This document shows, one piece after another, positions 13,776 to 22,464 of a stretch of DNA of 36,461 bases (the first letter of the stretch is position 1; each line of letters starts with the position of its first letter). A program made the position numbers and the translations under genes. Location: NCBI GenBank assembly GCA_003550565.1, contig PUKQ01000256.1, positions 1 through 36,461 of the forward strand. The letters are read 5' to 3'. This stretch comes from Syntrophomonadaceae bacterium (lineage in GTDB: Bacteria; Bacillota; Dethiobacteria; DTU022; PWGO01). Under the pieces are notes generated by a model. It worked only from the letters and a program-made list of their open reading frames with translations, was not told where the DNA came from and did not search any database.

Positions 13776-16700
13776 TTGGTAAAAATTGGAGACATAATGA
13801 CTACATTATCCAATGCTTTTTCTCGCCGTTCCAATGAGAAAGAGATAAGGAAATTGGAAGGGGTGGTGGAGCGTATAAATTTCCTGGAAGAGGAAATGGC
13901 AAGCCTGACAGAGGAAGAGTTGGCTGCTAAAACCGGGGAATTTAAGGAAAGGCTCCAGAATGGGGAAACGGAAGATGAGATGCTGCCCGAAGCTTTTGCT
14001 CTGGTTAGAGAAGCAGCTAAAAGGACTACGGGCATGCGTCCCTTTGATGTGCAGGTGATGGGAGGCATTGTTCTCCACCAAGGGCGCATTATTGAAATGA
14101 AAACCGGCGAAGGTAAAACCCTGGCGGCTACTATGCCGGCTTACCTGAATGCCCTCAGCGGTGGGGGCGTCCATATAGTTACTGTTAATGATTACCTGGC
14201 TAAAAGGGATAGTGAATGGATGGGACCGGTTTATCGTATGCTCGGGCTTAGCGTGGGCTATATTGCTCACGATATGAGCCAGGAAGATCGCCGGCAGTCA
14301 TATGCGGCAGATATTGTTTATGCCACCAATAACGAGTTAGGTTTTGATTATCTGCGTGATAATATGGTGATTTATAAAGATCAGCTGGTGCAGAGGGAAC
14401 TTAATTTTGCCATTGTGGATGAGGTAGATAGCATCCTTATTGATGAAGCCCGAACCCCTTTGATCATCAGCAGTAAAGTAGAGGCGAAACAGGGGTACGA
14501 ACGCTGGAACAAAGTAGTAGCTTCCTTGATCAAAAAACAAGCCCGTCTGGTGGATGAGTCTTTAGATAAAGCGCAGCAGCTTCTGAAAGAAGGCAATAAG
14601 GAGGAAGCAGCAGAGCTGCTTCTCATGGCCCGCCGGGGGGCACCTAAAAATAAAAAGCTCCTTGAAACATTGAAAGATCCCGGGGTTGAAAAACAGGTTG
14701 AAAAGGTAAAATATCGCTTGATGTCCGATAAAACCATGCGTTTGTTGGATGAACAGCTTTACTTTAGCATTGATGAGGCTACCAGGGGAGTCGATATCTC
14801 TCCGAAAGGTTATGACGAACTGGTGAAAGAGGATCCCGAGCTAAGGGACTTTTTAGGATATGAAGAATCTGAAGTAGAGGATGACAATAGCAACTTCGAG
14901 GGGGAAGAAGGGGTAGATGCGGCAGTAGATAAAGATATAGGCCGGGAAAAAGACATGGAAATGGAAGAAACTGAAGAAGAAGCAGGAAAAGAAGATGAAG
15001 AGGAATATGAACCCGGAGATGCCGGTGAAGAAGAGGCACTTGCCAATCAGAGAGGTGGGGAGCATGAGTTTACCATCCGCGCTCTACTGCGGGCATATTC
15101 TCTTTATGAAAAAGATGTGGATTATGTGATTAAGAATAATCAGGTTGTGATTGTGGATGAGTTTACCGGCAGACTTATGCCGGGAAGGCGTTATTCGGAG
15201 GGATTGCATCAGGCTATCGAAGCTAAAGAGGGGGTTCAAATTCAGGCAGAAAGCCGGACGGTGGCTTCAATTACTTTCCAGAATTTTTTCCGGCTTTATA
15301 ATAAATTATCCGGCATGACCGGTACTGCAGCTACAGAGGAAGGGGAGTTCCAGGAAATTTATGGTATGGACGTGGTCATTGTTCCTACCAACAAGCCCAT
15401 GATTCGGGAAGACCTGGGGGATTGTATATATAAAACTGAAGAGGCTAAATTTAGAGCAGTGGTAAATGAGATAAGCCGTCTTTATGAAAAGGGGCAACCG
15501 GTTTTGGTGGGCACAATTTCCGTAGATAAGTCGGAGAAGTTTAGTCGGATGTTAAAGCAGGAGGGGGTGCCGCATAATGTTTTAAATGCGGTAAACCATG
15601 CCCGGGAAGCGGAGATTATTAGTCAGGCGGGGCAAAAGGGAGCGGTAACTATTTCCACTAACATGGCCGGTAGAGGAACTGATATTGTGCTGGGAGGCAA
15701 TTATGAGTATATTGCCCGCCAAAGAGTAGAAAAAGAACTGGAAAAAGAGAATATTGAAGAGGAAGAAGAGTATGATCGAACTTTTGCAAAACGTTTGCAG
15801 GAAATATTACCCCAATTTAAAGAAAAGTGGGAACAGGAGCATCAAGAAGTAGTGGATTTGGGTGGTTTGCATGTGTTGGGCACGGAACGCCATGAAAGCC
15901 GCCGCATAGACAACCAGCTAAGGGGGCGTTCTGGAAGGCAAGGTGATCCCGGTTCTTCGCAGTTTTATATTTCCCTGGAAGATGATTTAATGAGGCTTTT
16001 CGGCAGTGGCAGCATTGCTTCCGTGATGGAGCGGATGGGGATGGATGAAGATCAATCCATTGATCATCCATTGATCAGCCGGGCCATTGAAAATGCGCAA
16101 AAGAAGGTGGAGAGCCGCAACTTTGAAATTCGCAAGCATCTTTTGGAATATGATTTGATTCTAAATGCACAACGAAAAGTAATATATGCTGAACGACGTA
16201 AAGTGCTGGATGAAGAAAACCTTAAAGATAATATACTTGAAATGGTGCAAGCAGTGGTGCACCGAACTGTGGATAGATATATGGGGGATAAATCTTATCT
16301 TTTGGAAGAAGAGGCAAAGCAGCTTATTAATTATGGTGAAACCGTCTTTTTAAGAAAAGGGATATTTTCCCCCGAAAAAATTATAGAATTTGAGCCGCGG
16401 GCTATTGAAGAAATTATGTTAGAAGAAGCCCTCAGTTTTTACGATCTGCGGGAAAAAGAATTGGAAAAAGAGTTTGGCCCTGAAAGCATGCGCGAATTAG
16501 AAAGGGTTATTCTGTTACGTACCGTGGATCGTCATTGGGTGGAACATATTGATGCTATGCATGAGCTGCGCTATGAAATTGGCACCAGAGCTTATGCGCA
16601 GCGTGATCCCCTGGTTGAATACCGTTTAGAGGCATCACGGGCTTATGAATTAATGCTTAATTTAATAGAAGAAGACGTGGTTAGAGGTCTTTTCCAGGCC

Positions 16701-16931
16701 AAGGTAAAATCCCTTCCTCAAAGGCAACAGGTAGTTTCCGAAAGTACTGCAGTGCGTCCCGACTCCGGAGGATCCCAAAAAGGGAGCTCGCAGCGCACTT
16801 CTGCTTCGGCAAAGAACAATAAGCAGGAAAAGTCACAGCCGGTGAAAGTGGGGGAGAAAATAGGGAGGAATGCACCTTGTCCCTGCAATAGCGGCAAGAA
16901 ATATAAAAAATGCTGTGGAAAGGATAATTAA
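13776..16931 (+). CDS. secA: Preprotein translocase ATPase SecA, long form with large acidic insertion
   Basis: SecA drives unfolded preproteins through SecYEG at the inner face of the membrane using ATP. Walker A is MKTGEGKTL (from residue 108), Walker B is DEVDSILIDEARTPL (Asp215-Glu216), and GTDIVLGG, LGTERHESRRIDNQLRGRSGRQGDPG and the C-terminal zinc finger APCPCNSGKKYKKCC are all present. At 1051 residues it is about 150-250 longer than usual in Firmicutes. The extra sequence lies at about residues 235-430, between the first nucleotide-binding part and HEFTIRALLRAYSLYEKDVDYV: a helical repeat-like part, then an extremely Glu/Asp-rich stretch at about 363-425. The start TTG 13776 lies seven bases after GGAGG. 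hpf upstream and prfB downstream are typical neighbours. Confidence 0.97.
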   Translation: MVKIGDIMTTLSNAFSRRSNEKEIRKLEGVVERINFLEEEMASLTEEELAAKTGEFKERLQNGETEDEMLPEAFALVREAAKRTTGMRPFDVQVMGGIVLHQGRIIEMKTGEGKTLAATMPAYLNALSGGGVHIVTVNDYLAKRDSEWMGPVYRMLGLSVGYIAHDMSQEDRRQSYAADIVYATNNELGFDYLRDNMVIYKDQLVQRELNFAIVDEVDSILIDEARTPLIISSKVEAKQGYERWNKVVASLIKKQARLVDESLDKAQQLLKEGNKEEAAELLLMARRGAPKNKKLLETLKDPGVEKQVEKVKYRLMSDKTMRLLDEQLYFSIDEATRGVDISPKGYDELVKEDPELRDFLGYEESEVEDDNSNFEGEEGVDAAVDKDIGREKDMEMEETEEEAGKEDEEEYEPGDAGEEEALANQRGGEHEFTIRALLRAYSLYEKDVDYVIKNNQVVIVDEFTGRLMPGRRYSEGLHQAIEAKEGVQIQAESRTVASITFQNFFRLYNKLSGMTGTAATEEGEFQEIYGMDVVIVPTNKPMIREDLGDCIYKTEEAKFRAVVNEISRLYEKGQPVLVGTISVDKSEKFSRMLKQEGVPHNVLNAVNHAREAEIISQAGQKGAVTISTNMAGRGTDIVLGGNYEYIARQRVEKELEKENIEEEEEYDRTFAKRLQEILPQFKEKWEQEHQEVVDLGGLHVLGTERHESRRIDNQLRGRSGRQGDPGSSQFYISLEDDLMRLFGSGSIASVMERMGMDEDQSIDHPLISRAIENAQKKVESRNFEIRKHLLEYDLILNAQRKVIYAERRKVLDEENLKDNILEMVQAVVHRTVDRYMGDKSYLLEEEAKQLINYGETVFLRKGIFSPEKIIEFEPRAIEEIMLEEALSFYDLREKELEKEFGPESMRELERVILLRTVDRHWVEHIDAMHELRYEIGTRAYAQRDPLVEYRLEASRAYELMLNLIEEDVVRGLFQAKVKSLPQRQQVVSESTAVRPDSGGSQKGSSQRTSASAKNNKQEKSQPVKVGEKIGRNAPCPCNSGKKYKKCCGKDN

Positions 16932-17031
16932 TAAAGACACTTTTAACTTTGGATTATTATTATGAGGGGATTCTTAGCTGCATAGGCAAATTAGATAAGG
17001 AGAAGCTTGATAGTATGGAGGTAATGTCTTA

Positions 17032-18181
17032 ATGATCAAGGAACTGGCAGAAGAGTTAAAAAATCATAAACTGCGTTATCAGGAATTGAGGGATTCACTT
17101 TGAAGTAGATCAAAAAAAGGAATTGCTGCAGAAGCTGGAAAAGAAATCAGCAGATCCTTCTCTATGGGAAAATGGTGAAAAAGCTAAAGAATTAATGCAG
17201 GAAATTAGTGCTCTGCGGGGAGAAGTAGAAGAGGATGAGCATTTACAATCGTGTATTGAAAATGCAGAGGTTTTGCTTCATTTGATAGAAGAATCAAGTG
17301 AAGCTGCAGAAAAAAATGAATTTCGTAAGGATGCCCGAGAGCAAATAAATATGTTGGGACAAAAACTTGGCCGGCTAGAGAACAGGGTCCTTTTTGTCAA
17401 CAAGTATGACAACAGCAGTGCAATTGTTTCCATCCATCCCGGTGCAGGGGGGCTGGAATCTCAGGATTGGGTGGAAATATTAATGCGCATGTATTTACGT
17501 TGGGCGGAAAAAGATGGCAGAGAAGTTGAAGTCCTTGATCTTTTACCCGGAGATGAAGCGGGAATTAAAAGTGTAACTTTTTCCGTAAATGGAAGATATG
17601 CTTACGGCTACCTACAGGCAGAAAAAGGAGTGCACCGTATGGTGCGTATTTCTCCGTTTGATACTGCTAAAAGAAGACATACTTCTTTTGCTTCTGTGGA
17701 TGTGATGCCTGAAGTAGAGGAAGAAGCCGAATATGAGATAAATCCTGAGCAACTGAGAATCGATACTTTCCGAGCCCAGGGAGCGGGGGGGCAACATGTA
17801 AATACCACAGATTCGGCGGTACGTATGACCCACCTCCCCACGGGAATAACAGCCCAAAGCCAAAGTGCCCGTTCGCAGCACAGCAACCGGAGACAGGCGA
17901 TGCGCATACTCCAGGCGCGGGTGGCTGAATATTATCGCCAACAACAATCTGCGGAAATAGATGCTTTACGGGGGGAGCATAAAGAAATTGCCTGGGGAAA
18001 CCAGATTCGCTCTTATACTTTTCATCCTTTTACCCTGGTAAAAGATCACCGGACCGGGGTGGAAGTGGGTAATATAAATGAAGTAATAGACGGCAAATTG
18101 GAAGTTTTTCAAGAAGCCTATCTGCGTTGGAAAATAAAAAAGGATGCTCCAAATATTGAGCAGGGAAAAGAAACAAATTAA
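17032..18181 (+). CDS. prfB: Peptide chain release factor 2, with programmed +1 frameshift
   Basis: RF2 reads UGA and UAA stop codons and triggers peptide release. Translation begins at ATG 17032 (GGAGG ten bases upstream) and runs 23 codons to CTT 17098-17100; then TGA at 17101-17103 is passed by skipping T17101, and reading resumes at GAA 17102 to the stop at 18179-18181. The product is 382 residues. The stop-recognition tripeptide is SPF in VRISPFDTAKRRH and the catalytic GGQ is in AQGAGGQHVNTTDSAV. Autoregulation is classical: scarce RF2 allows frameshifting and more RF2. The in-frame TGA is therefore not a mutation. It follows secA by 100 bases with no visible terminator. Confidence 0.96.
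17088..17104 (+). promoter_or_regulatory. RF2 programmed frameshift site
   Basis: The sequence AGG GAT TCA CTT TGA places a Shine-Dalgarno-like AGGG at the same codon distance from CTT-TGA as the E. coli site AGG GGG TAT CTT TGA. The slip is CTT to TTT. The base after TGA is A rather than the usual C, so the first shifted codon is GAA (Glu) instead of GAC (Asp). Confidence 0.9.
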
Positions 18182-18227
18182 CGAAAATAGAAAAGGATAA
18201 ATATAAAAGATGTAGGTTTTTTAAAAA

Positions 18228-18366
18228 AACGTTAATATGTTTTTTTAGATGCATTAACGTTCAAAACAGTTTTTGTTAAGATTTGATAGGGGTTATTATT
18301 CTGGTAACTTCCGGAATTGCCCCGAGAATAACAGGTATAAGAATTATATCAATAATAACGGGGAGG
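18228..18366 (+). promoter_or_regulatory. Structured leader of ilvC with competing stems
   Basis: Three features are visible. AACGTTAAT (18228-18236) pairs with ATTAACGTT (18253-18261). TTATTCTGGTAA (18296-18307) can pair with TTGCC (18317-18321) and AGAATAA (18325-18331) with a three-base bulge. GTTATTATT (18292-18300) is perfectly complementary to AATAATAAC (18351-18359), which would break the second stem. CCCCG (18320-18324) is complementary to CGGGG (18359-18363), part of the ilvC ribosome binding site. This looks like a switch, but no known T-box or riboswitch motif is present. Confidence 0.4.
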
Positions 18367-18374
18367 TTTGAATA

Positions 18375-19367
18375 ATGGCAAAAGCATATTATGAACAAGA
18401 TGCGGATTTAGAGATGTTAAAAAGTAAGAAAATAGCCATCCTGGGTTATGGCAGCCAGGGACATGCCCATGCACTTAATTTAAAAGAAAGCGGGTTGGAT
18501 GTAATAGTTGGCTTACATGAGGGTAGCTCCAGCCGTGCTCGTGCTAAAGAATCGGGGTTGGAAGTTCAGAGTGTTGCTGATGCTGCTGCAGCAGCAGAAA
18601 TTATAATGTTTTTGGTTCCCGATAGTTATCAGCCTGAGATTTATCGGCAGGAAGTTTTGCCTAATTTAAGAGAAGGGAAAGCATTGGGTTTTTCTCATGG
18701 GTTTAATATCTTGTATGGGCAAATTGATCCTCCGGCAGAAGTGGATGTTTTTATGGTGGCTCCTAAAAGTCCGGGTCATCTTGTACGCAGAGTATATACG
18801 GAAAAAAACGGGGTTCCTGCCCTTATGGCCGTGCACCAAGATTATAGTGGAAAAGCTAAGGCTCTGGCTCTGGCTTATGCAAAGGGTATTGGCTGTACCC
18901 GCGCCGGAGTTATGGAAACAAGCTTTCAGGAGGAAACAGAGACAGATCTTTTCGGAGAACAAGTGGTTCTTTGCGGTGGTGTTTCTGCTCTTATAAAAGC
19001 TTCTTTTGACACATTGGTGGAAGCGGGATATCAACCGGAGATTGCATATTTTGAATGCCTGCACGAACTAAAGTTAATTGTAGATTTGATTTATGAAGGT
19101 GGCCTTTCGGGGATGCGCTATTCGGTGAGTGAGACGGCAGAATATGGAGATCTTACCCGTGGCCCCAGGGTGGTGAACGAAAGCGTTAAAGAAGAAATGC
19201 GCAAAATTCTACAAGAAGTTCAAAGTGGTGAGTTTGCCCGGGAATGGATATTGGAAAACCAGGCCGGTTTACCCATGTTTAATATTCTAAGGCGTAAGGA
19301 AAATGAGCAGTTACTGGAAAGGGTAGGAAAAGAACTTCGCCAGATGATACCCTGGTTTAAAAAGTAA
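18375..19367 (+). CDS. ilvC: Ketol-acid reductoisomerase
   Basis: The 330-residue short (class I) form of the enzyme that converts 2-acetolactate or 2-aceto-2-hydroxybutyrate to the dihydroxy acid, in valine, leucine and isoleucine synthesis, using Mg2+ and NAD(P)[14 protein letters not shown] (from Gly24) binds the nucleotide. The catalytic residues lie in [38 protein letters not shown] and SETAEYGD. The cofactor loop reads [10 protein letters not shown] (46-55): Ser51-53 favours NADPH, but His48 and Arg54 sit where Arg and Trp are more usual. ATG 18375 has GGGAGG eight bases upstream. It stands alone: no ilvBN, leu or ilvD genes are near. Confidence 0.96.
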   Translation: MAKAYYEQDADLEMLKSKKIAILGYGSQGHAHALNLKESGLDVIVGLHEGSSSRARAKESGLEVQSVADAAAAAEIIMFLVPDSYQPEIYRQEVLPNLREGKALGFSHGFNILYGQIDPPAEVDVFMVAPKSPGHLVRRVYTEKNGVPALMAVHQDYSGKAKALALAYAKGIGCTRAGVMETSFQEETETDLFGEQVVLCGGVSALIKASFDTLVEAGYQPEIAYFECLHELKLIVDLIYEGGLSGMRYSVSETAEYGDLTRGPRVVNESVKEEMRKILQEVQSGEFAREWILENQAGLPMFNILRRKENEQLLERVGKELRQMIPWFKK

Positions 19368-19552
19368 GCAGGTAAAAAATTTAGTTTTCTTAATTAATAT
19401 TGCCCTTATGTTAAAAAATTTTTAGATATTTTGAATACTAAATTAGGGGGAATAGCGTTTATTTTGTCGAATTTGTAAATAATATAATATGACTGTAATT
19501 GCGGGGATAAGGGCAGGTATTATGTAAACACATAGCAAAGGTGGACATTTAG

Positions 19553-20236
19553 GTGATAGAGGCTTATAATTTAACTAAGAAGTACAATGGCAAGGTTGCA
19601 TTATCTCAGGTAACTATGAGCATCAGCAGAGGGGAGTTTGTTTTTATTGTTGGCCCAAGTGGGGCTGGTAAATCAACCTTTCTTAAGTTGGTTATTAGGG
19701 AAATAATTCCCACTTCCGGGATGCTAAAAGTTTTTGGCAGGAATGTGGGGCGTTTAAAACGCGGCCAGGTTTCGGTGTTGAGGCGAAATATTGGCATGGT
19801 TTTTCAAGAATACCGACTATTGGATGAAAGAACAGTTTTTGAAAATGTAGCTTTTGCTTTAAGGGTGACCGGTGCTTCGAAGGAAGAAATAAAAAAGCGG
19901 GTGCCCCTGGCATTGGAAATGGTAGGCTTAAAGCACAAAATCAATTCTATGGTTAGCGGTCTTTCCGGAGGGGAACAACAAAGAGTAGGTTTGGCCCGGG
20001 CTATAGTGAACAAACCGGCAATGATCATTGCTGATGAACCTACAGGCAATCTGGATCCCGATACGACCATGGAATTAATGCACCTGCTCAAAGATATTAA
20101 CGGTATGGGAATTACGGTTATAGTTGCAACTCATGATCGGGAAGCTGTGGACAAATTGCAGAAACGAGTAGTTTATTTGGATAACAGTGAAGTGGTGGGG
20201 GATGAGGCAAGGGGGGCCTATCTGCGTGCTCTTTAG
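19553..20236 (+). CDS. ftsE: Cell-division ATP-binding protein FtsE
   Basis: A 227-residue ABC ATPase. Walker A is GPSGAGKST (34-42), the signature is LSGGEQQRVGLARA, Walker B is MIIADEPTGNLD, and the switch His is in ATHDREAV. With FtsX it forms a complex at the division site that transmits ATP hydrolysis to periplasmic or wall hydrolases; it does not transport a solute. GTG 19553 follows AAAGGTGG by eight bases. The reading frame overlaps the start of ftsX by 11 bases. A TATAAT at 19483-19488 may be its -10 box, but no good -35 is seen. Downstream genes suggest the partner hydrolase is the M23 protein at 21151. Confidence 0.96.
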   Translation: MIEAYNLTKKYNGKVALSQVTMSISRGEFVFIVGPSGAGKSTFLKLVIREIIPTSGMLKVFGRNVGRLKRGQVSVLRRNIGMVFQEYRLLDERTVFENVAFALRVTGASKEEIKKRVPLALEMVGLKHKINSMVSGLSGGEQQRVGLARAIVNKPAMIIADEPTGNLDPDTTMELMHLLKDINGMGITVIVATHDREAVDKLQKRVVYLDNSEVVGDEARGAYLRAL

Positions 20237-21110
20237 AAATTTTGCTTTTTTTATCGCTGAAGCAGGCAGAGGCCTTTTTAAAAACGGGTGGATGAGCCTT
20301 GCGTCTATAGGTGTTGTAGCTATTGCTCTCTTAATTTTTGGCATATTTGTGTTGTTGAATATGAATGTAGAGCTTTGGACGGAAGAGCTCCGAGAACAGA
20401 TTGAAATAGTAGCATTTATTGAAGATGATGCTGCCGCTTCAGAAAGAAGAGACTTAAGTGATTTAATTGCCCAGCACGATGATGTAAGAGAAGTGGAATT
20501 TGTATCCAAAGGGGAAGCATTTGAAGATCTGAAGGAGATGCTAGGTGAAGGGGCTCTCGAGGGATACGAACCGGAAGAAAATCCGTTAAGGGATTCTTAT
20601 GTGATAAGAGTAATAGAACCGGAAATGGTTTTTGGCCTTATTGACGAATTGGAAGAATTACCGGCAGTGGGCGATGTTATTTGTCACAAAGAAATAGTAA
20701 AAGGGCTTACTAATTTTACACAGGCCCTGCAATCTGCTGCTTTAGCCTTGATGCTTTTGCTGGCTATTACGGCTACTTTTCTTATTGCGCATACCATTCG
20801 CCTAACTGTAATGCTGCGGAGTAAAGAAATTATGATTATGAAATATGTAGGGGCAACAGATACGTTTATTCGCCTCCCCTTTCTTTTTGAAGGGTTGTTT
20901 TTGGGAATAATCGGAACGGTGATTCCTTTAGCTTGCATATATTATGGTTATGGTGCTATGATAGAGTTAATAGGAATGGATCTGGCTTTTTTACCCGTGG
21001 TGCCCTTTAATGAGGCGATTACCGGAACGGCAAGTTTGATTGTTCCACTGGGAATAGGCTTGGGAGTGGTAGGAAGCTTATTTTCCATTGGAAAGTATTT
21101 GAAGGTGTAA
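20226..21110 (+). CDS. ftsX: Cell-division membrane protein FtsX
   Basis: A 294-residue four-helix membrane protein with the FtsX topology. After FRNFAFFIAEAGRGLFKNGWMSLASIGVVAIALLIFGIFVLL comes an extracellular loop (about residues 45-155) rich in Asp/Glu, then three membrane helices at the C-terminal end. The loop is where FtsX homologues bind wall hydrolases or their regulators. I choose GTG 20226, nine bases after AGGGGGG and inside the end of ftsE, over a more upstream in-frame ATG at 20187 that has no site and would add 13 extra residues. Overlap with ftsE implies translational coupling. Confidence 0.94.
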   Translation: MLFRNFAFFIAEAGRGLFKNGWMSLASIGVVAIALLIFGIFVLLNMNVELWTEELREQIEIVAFIEDDAAASERRDLSDLIAQHDDVREVEFVSKGEAFEDLKEMLGEGALEGYEPEENPLRDSYVIRVIEPEMVFGLIDELEELPAVGDVICHKEIVKGLTNFTQALQSAALALMLLLAITATFLIAHTIRLTVMLRSKEIMIMKYVGATDTFIRLPFLFEGLFLGIIGTVIPLACIYYGYGAMIELIGMDLAFLPVVPFNEAITGTASLIVPLGIGLGVVGSLFSIGKYLKV

Positions 21111-21150
21111 ATTTGCTCATTAGTTCATTCCGGAGGTGTGTTTATAAGTT

Positions 21151-22335
21151 ATGAAGCAATTTAGGGAACCAGATAAAAAATACACTATTAAACAAACATT
21201 GCCTTTGTTAGCAATGCTTATAATGCTTTTGTTTGTTCTTTCGCCTGCTTATGCCGGCAATATTGATGATTTGCAAGAAGAAGAGGAGGAGATTAGGGGG
21301 CAACTGGAGCAAGAGGAAGAAGAATTAGAGGCAATGAAAAGTGAAGAGGAACAACTGACACAAGAATTGGAAGAGTTGGAAGAAGAACTGGGTGATATTC
21401 AGGGTAAGCTAAGGGAGTTAAACAGGGATATTTACCTAAATGAAGCTGAGATAAGATCCACAGAAAGAGAATTAGGCAGAGCTGAAGATCGATTAGAACA
21501 GCGTGAAGATTTACTACAAAGACGGTTAAGAGTTATATACGAACGGGGCAATGTTGGTTACCTGGAAGTTTTGTTTGAAGCTAAAAGTTTTTCTGATTTT
21601 CTTACCAGGATTTATTATTTAAACAATATTGCGGAAGAAGATATACTTTTGGTGGAAGAAGTAGAAGCTGAAAGAGATTTTATTGCCGGGCAAAAAGAAC
21701 AGCTTGAAGAGCAAAAAGAAGAACTTGATGAAATGCGTCGGGAAATAGCCAGCAAAAGGAATGATAAGAGGAGCACCATTGCCCAGCGCTCTGAATTACG
21801 TGAAGATCTTCAGGAAGCAATGGAAGAAACCCGACAGGCTATGGAAAAGCTAGAACAAGAGGCACAATCTCTTGCCGGGGAAATTGAGAGAATAAGAAGG
21901 GAACAACGACAATCGGGCGAACAAGGAGAACGCCCGGAAGGACGGTTGCTTTGGCCGGTAGAGGATCCCTCTTATATAACTTCCCCATTTGGTACTCGTA
22001 CTTGCCCTTTTGGAAGCGGTCGTCAAACATTTCACGGGGGGCTGGATATAGGGACGTATGGTCGGAGAAATAGAATTTTTGCCGCTGAAGATGGGACAGT
22101 ACTTATGGTAAGATCTCAGGCGAGCTATGGAAATTTTATTGTGATTGACCACGGTGGTGGGCTGATGACATTATATGCTCATTTAAGCTCCATGGGTGTG
22201 AGCGAAGGTGATTCTGTATCCCGGGGAAACACTATCGGTAGGGCAGGAACTACCGGGGCAAGTACTGGCATTCACCTCCACTTTGAGGTTTGGAACAATG
22301 ATAGTAGGGAAGATCCTCTAAATTACCTTGAATAA
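21151..22335 (+). CDS. Secreted M23 peptidase with coiled coil (EnvC/PcsB-like)
   Basis: A 394-residue exported protein: signal peptide (hydrophobic stretch ending near SPAYAG), a long Glu-rich coiled coil at about residues 30-250, and a C-terminal LytM/M23 domain. The zinc site is intact: His295 and Asp299 in HGGLDIG, and His377 in HLHFE, with His344 in the YAHL motif and His375 as further active-site residues. M23 enzymes cut peptide cross-bridges of peptidoglycan. Coiled-coil hydrolases of this shape beside ftsEX (EnvC in Proteobacteria, PcsB in streptococci, CwlO in Bacillus) are controlled by FtsX, so this is very likely the FtsEX effector. EnvC itself is degenerate and non-catalytic; here the site is complete. 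A terminator follows at 22370. Confidence 0.92.
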   Translation: MKQFREPDKKYTIKQTLPLLAMLIMLLFVLSPAYAGNIDDLQEEEEEIRGQLEQEEEELEAMKSEEEQLTQELEELEEELGDIQGKLRELNRDIYLNEAEIRSTERELGRAEDRLEQREDLLQRRLRVIYERGNVGYLEVLFEAKSFSDFLTRIYYLNNIAEEDILLVEEVEAERDFIAGQKEQLEEQKEELDEMRREIASKRNDKRSTIAQRSELREDLQEAMEETRQAMEKLEQEAQSLAGEIERIRREQRQSGEQGERPEGRLLWPVEDPSYITSPFGTRTCPFGSGRQTFHGGLDIGTYGRRNRIFAAEDGTVLMVRSQASYGNFIVIDHGGGLMTLYAHLSSMGVSEGDSVSRGNTIGRAGTTGASTGIHLHFEVWNNDSREDPLNYLE

Positions 22336-22369
22336 AATATTTCGCCTGGTTTTTAAAATTAAGTATGGT

Positions 22370-22417
22370 AACCGGACCGCAAGAGTAATATAATACTCAT
22401 TAAAGTCCGGTTTTCAT
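22370..22417 (+). terminator. Terminator after the M23 peptidase gene
   Basis: AACCGGAC (22370-22377) pairs with GTCCGGTT (22405-22412); inside, GAGTA (22383-22387) pairs with TACTC (22394-22398). T-rich sequence follows (TTTTCATTTTT). The M23 gene thus ends a transcript that probably starts at ftsE. Confidence 0.75.
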
Positions 22418-22464
22418 TTTTAAGTAGTTTAAATTTGCGAGATAATCATAGGTGGTGGAATAAA

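Noticed and set aside
14779-15065. Three overlapping long minus-strand frames inside secA
   Set aside because: They mirror the Glu/Asp-rich stretch of SecA, giving Ser/Pro/Leu/Phe-rich low-complexity sequence without a start signal.
17024-17032. Two-codon minicistron ATG TCT TAA overlapping the prfB start
   Set aside because: It lies only two bases from the Shine-Dalgarno core and is most simply a chance result of the TAATG context.
17098-17103. In-frame TGA early in prfB, as if the gene were broken
   Set aside because: It is the classical RF2 autoregulatory frameshift site with an upstream AGGG and CTT slip codon; the +1 frame continues into full-length RF2.
18182-18374. T-box riboswitch upstream of ilvC
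   Set aside because: The conserved T-box sequence AGGGTGGNACCGCG is absent, although competing stems are present.
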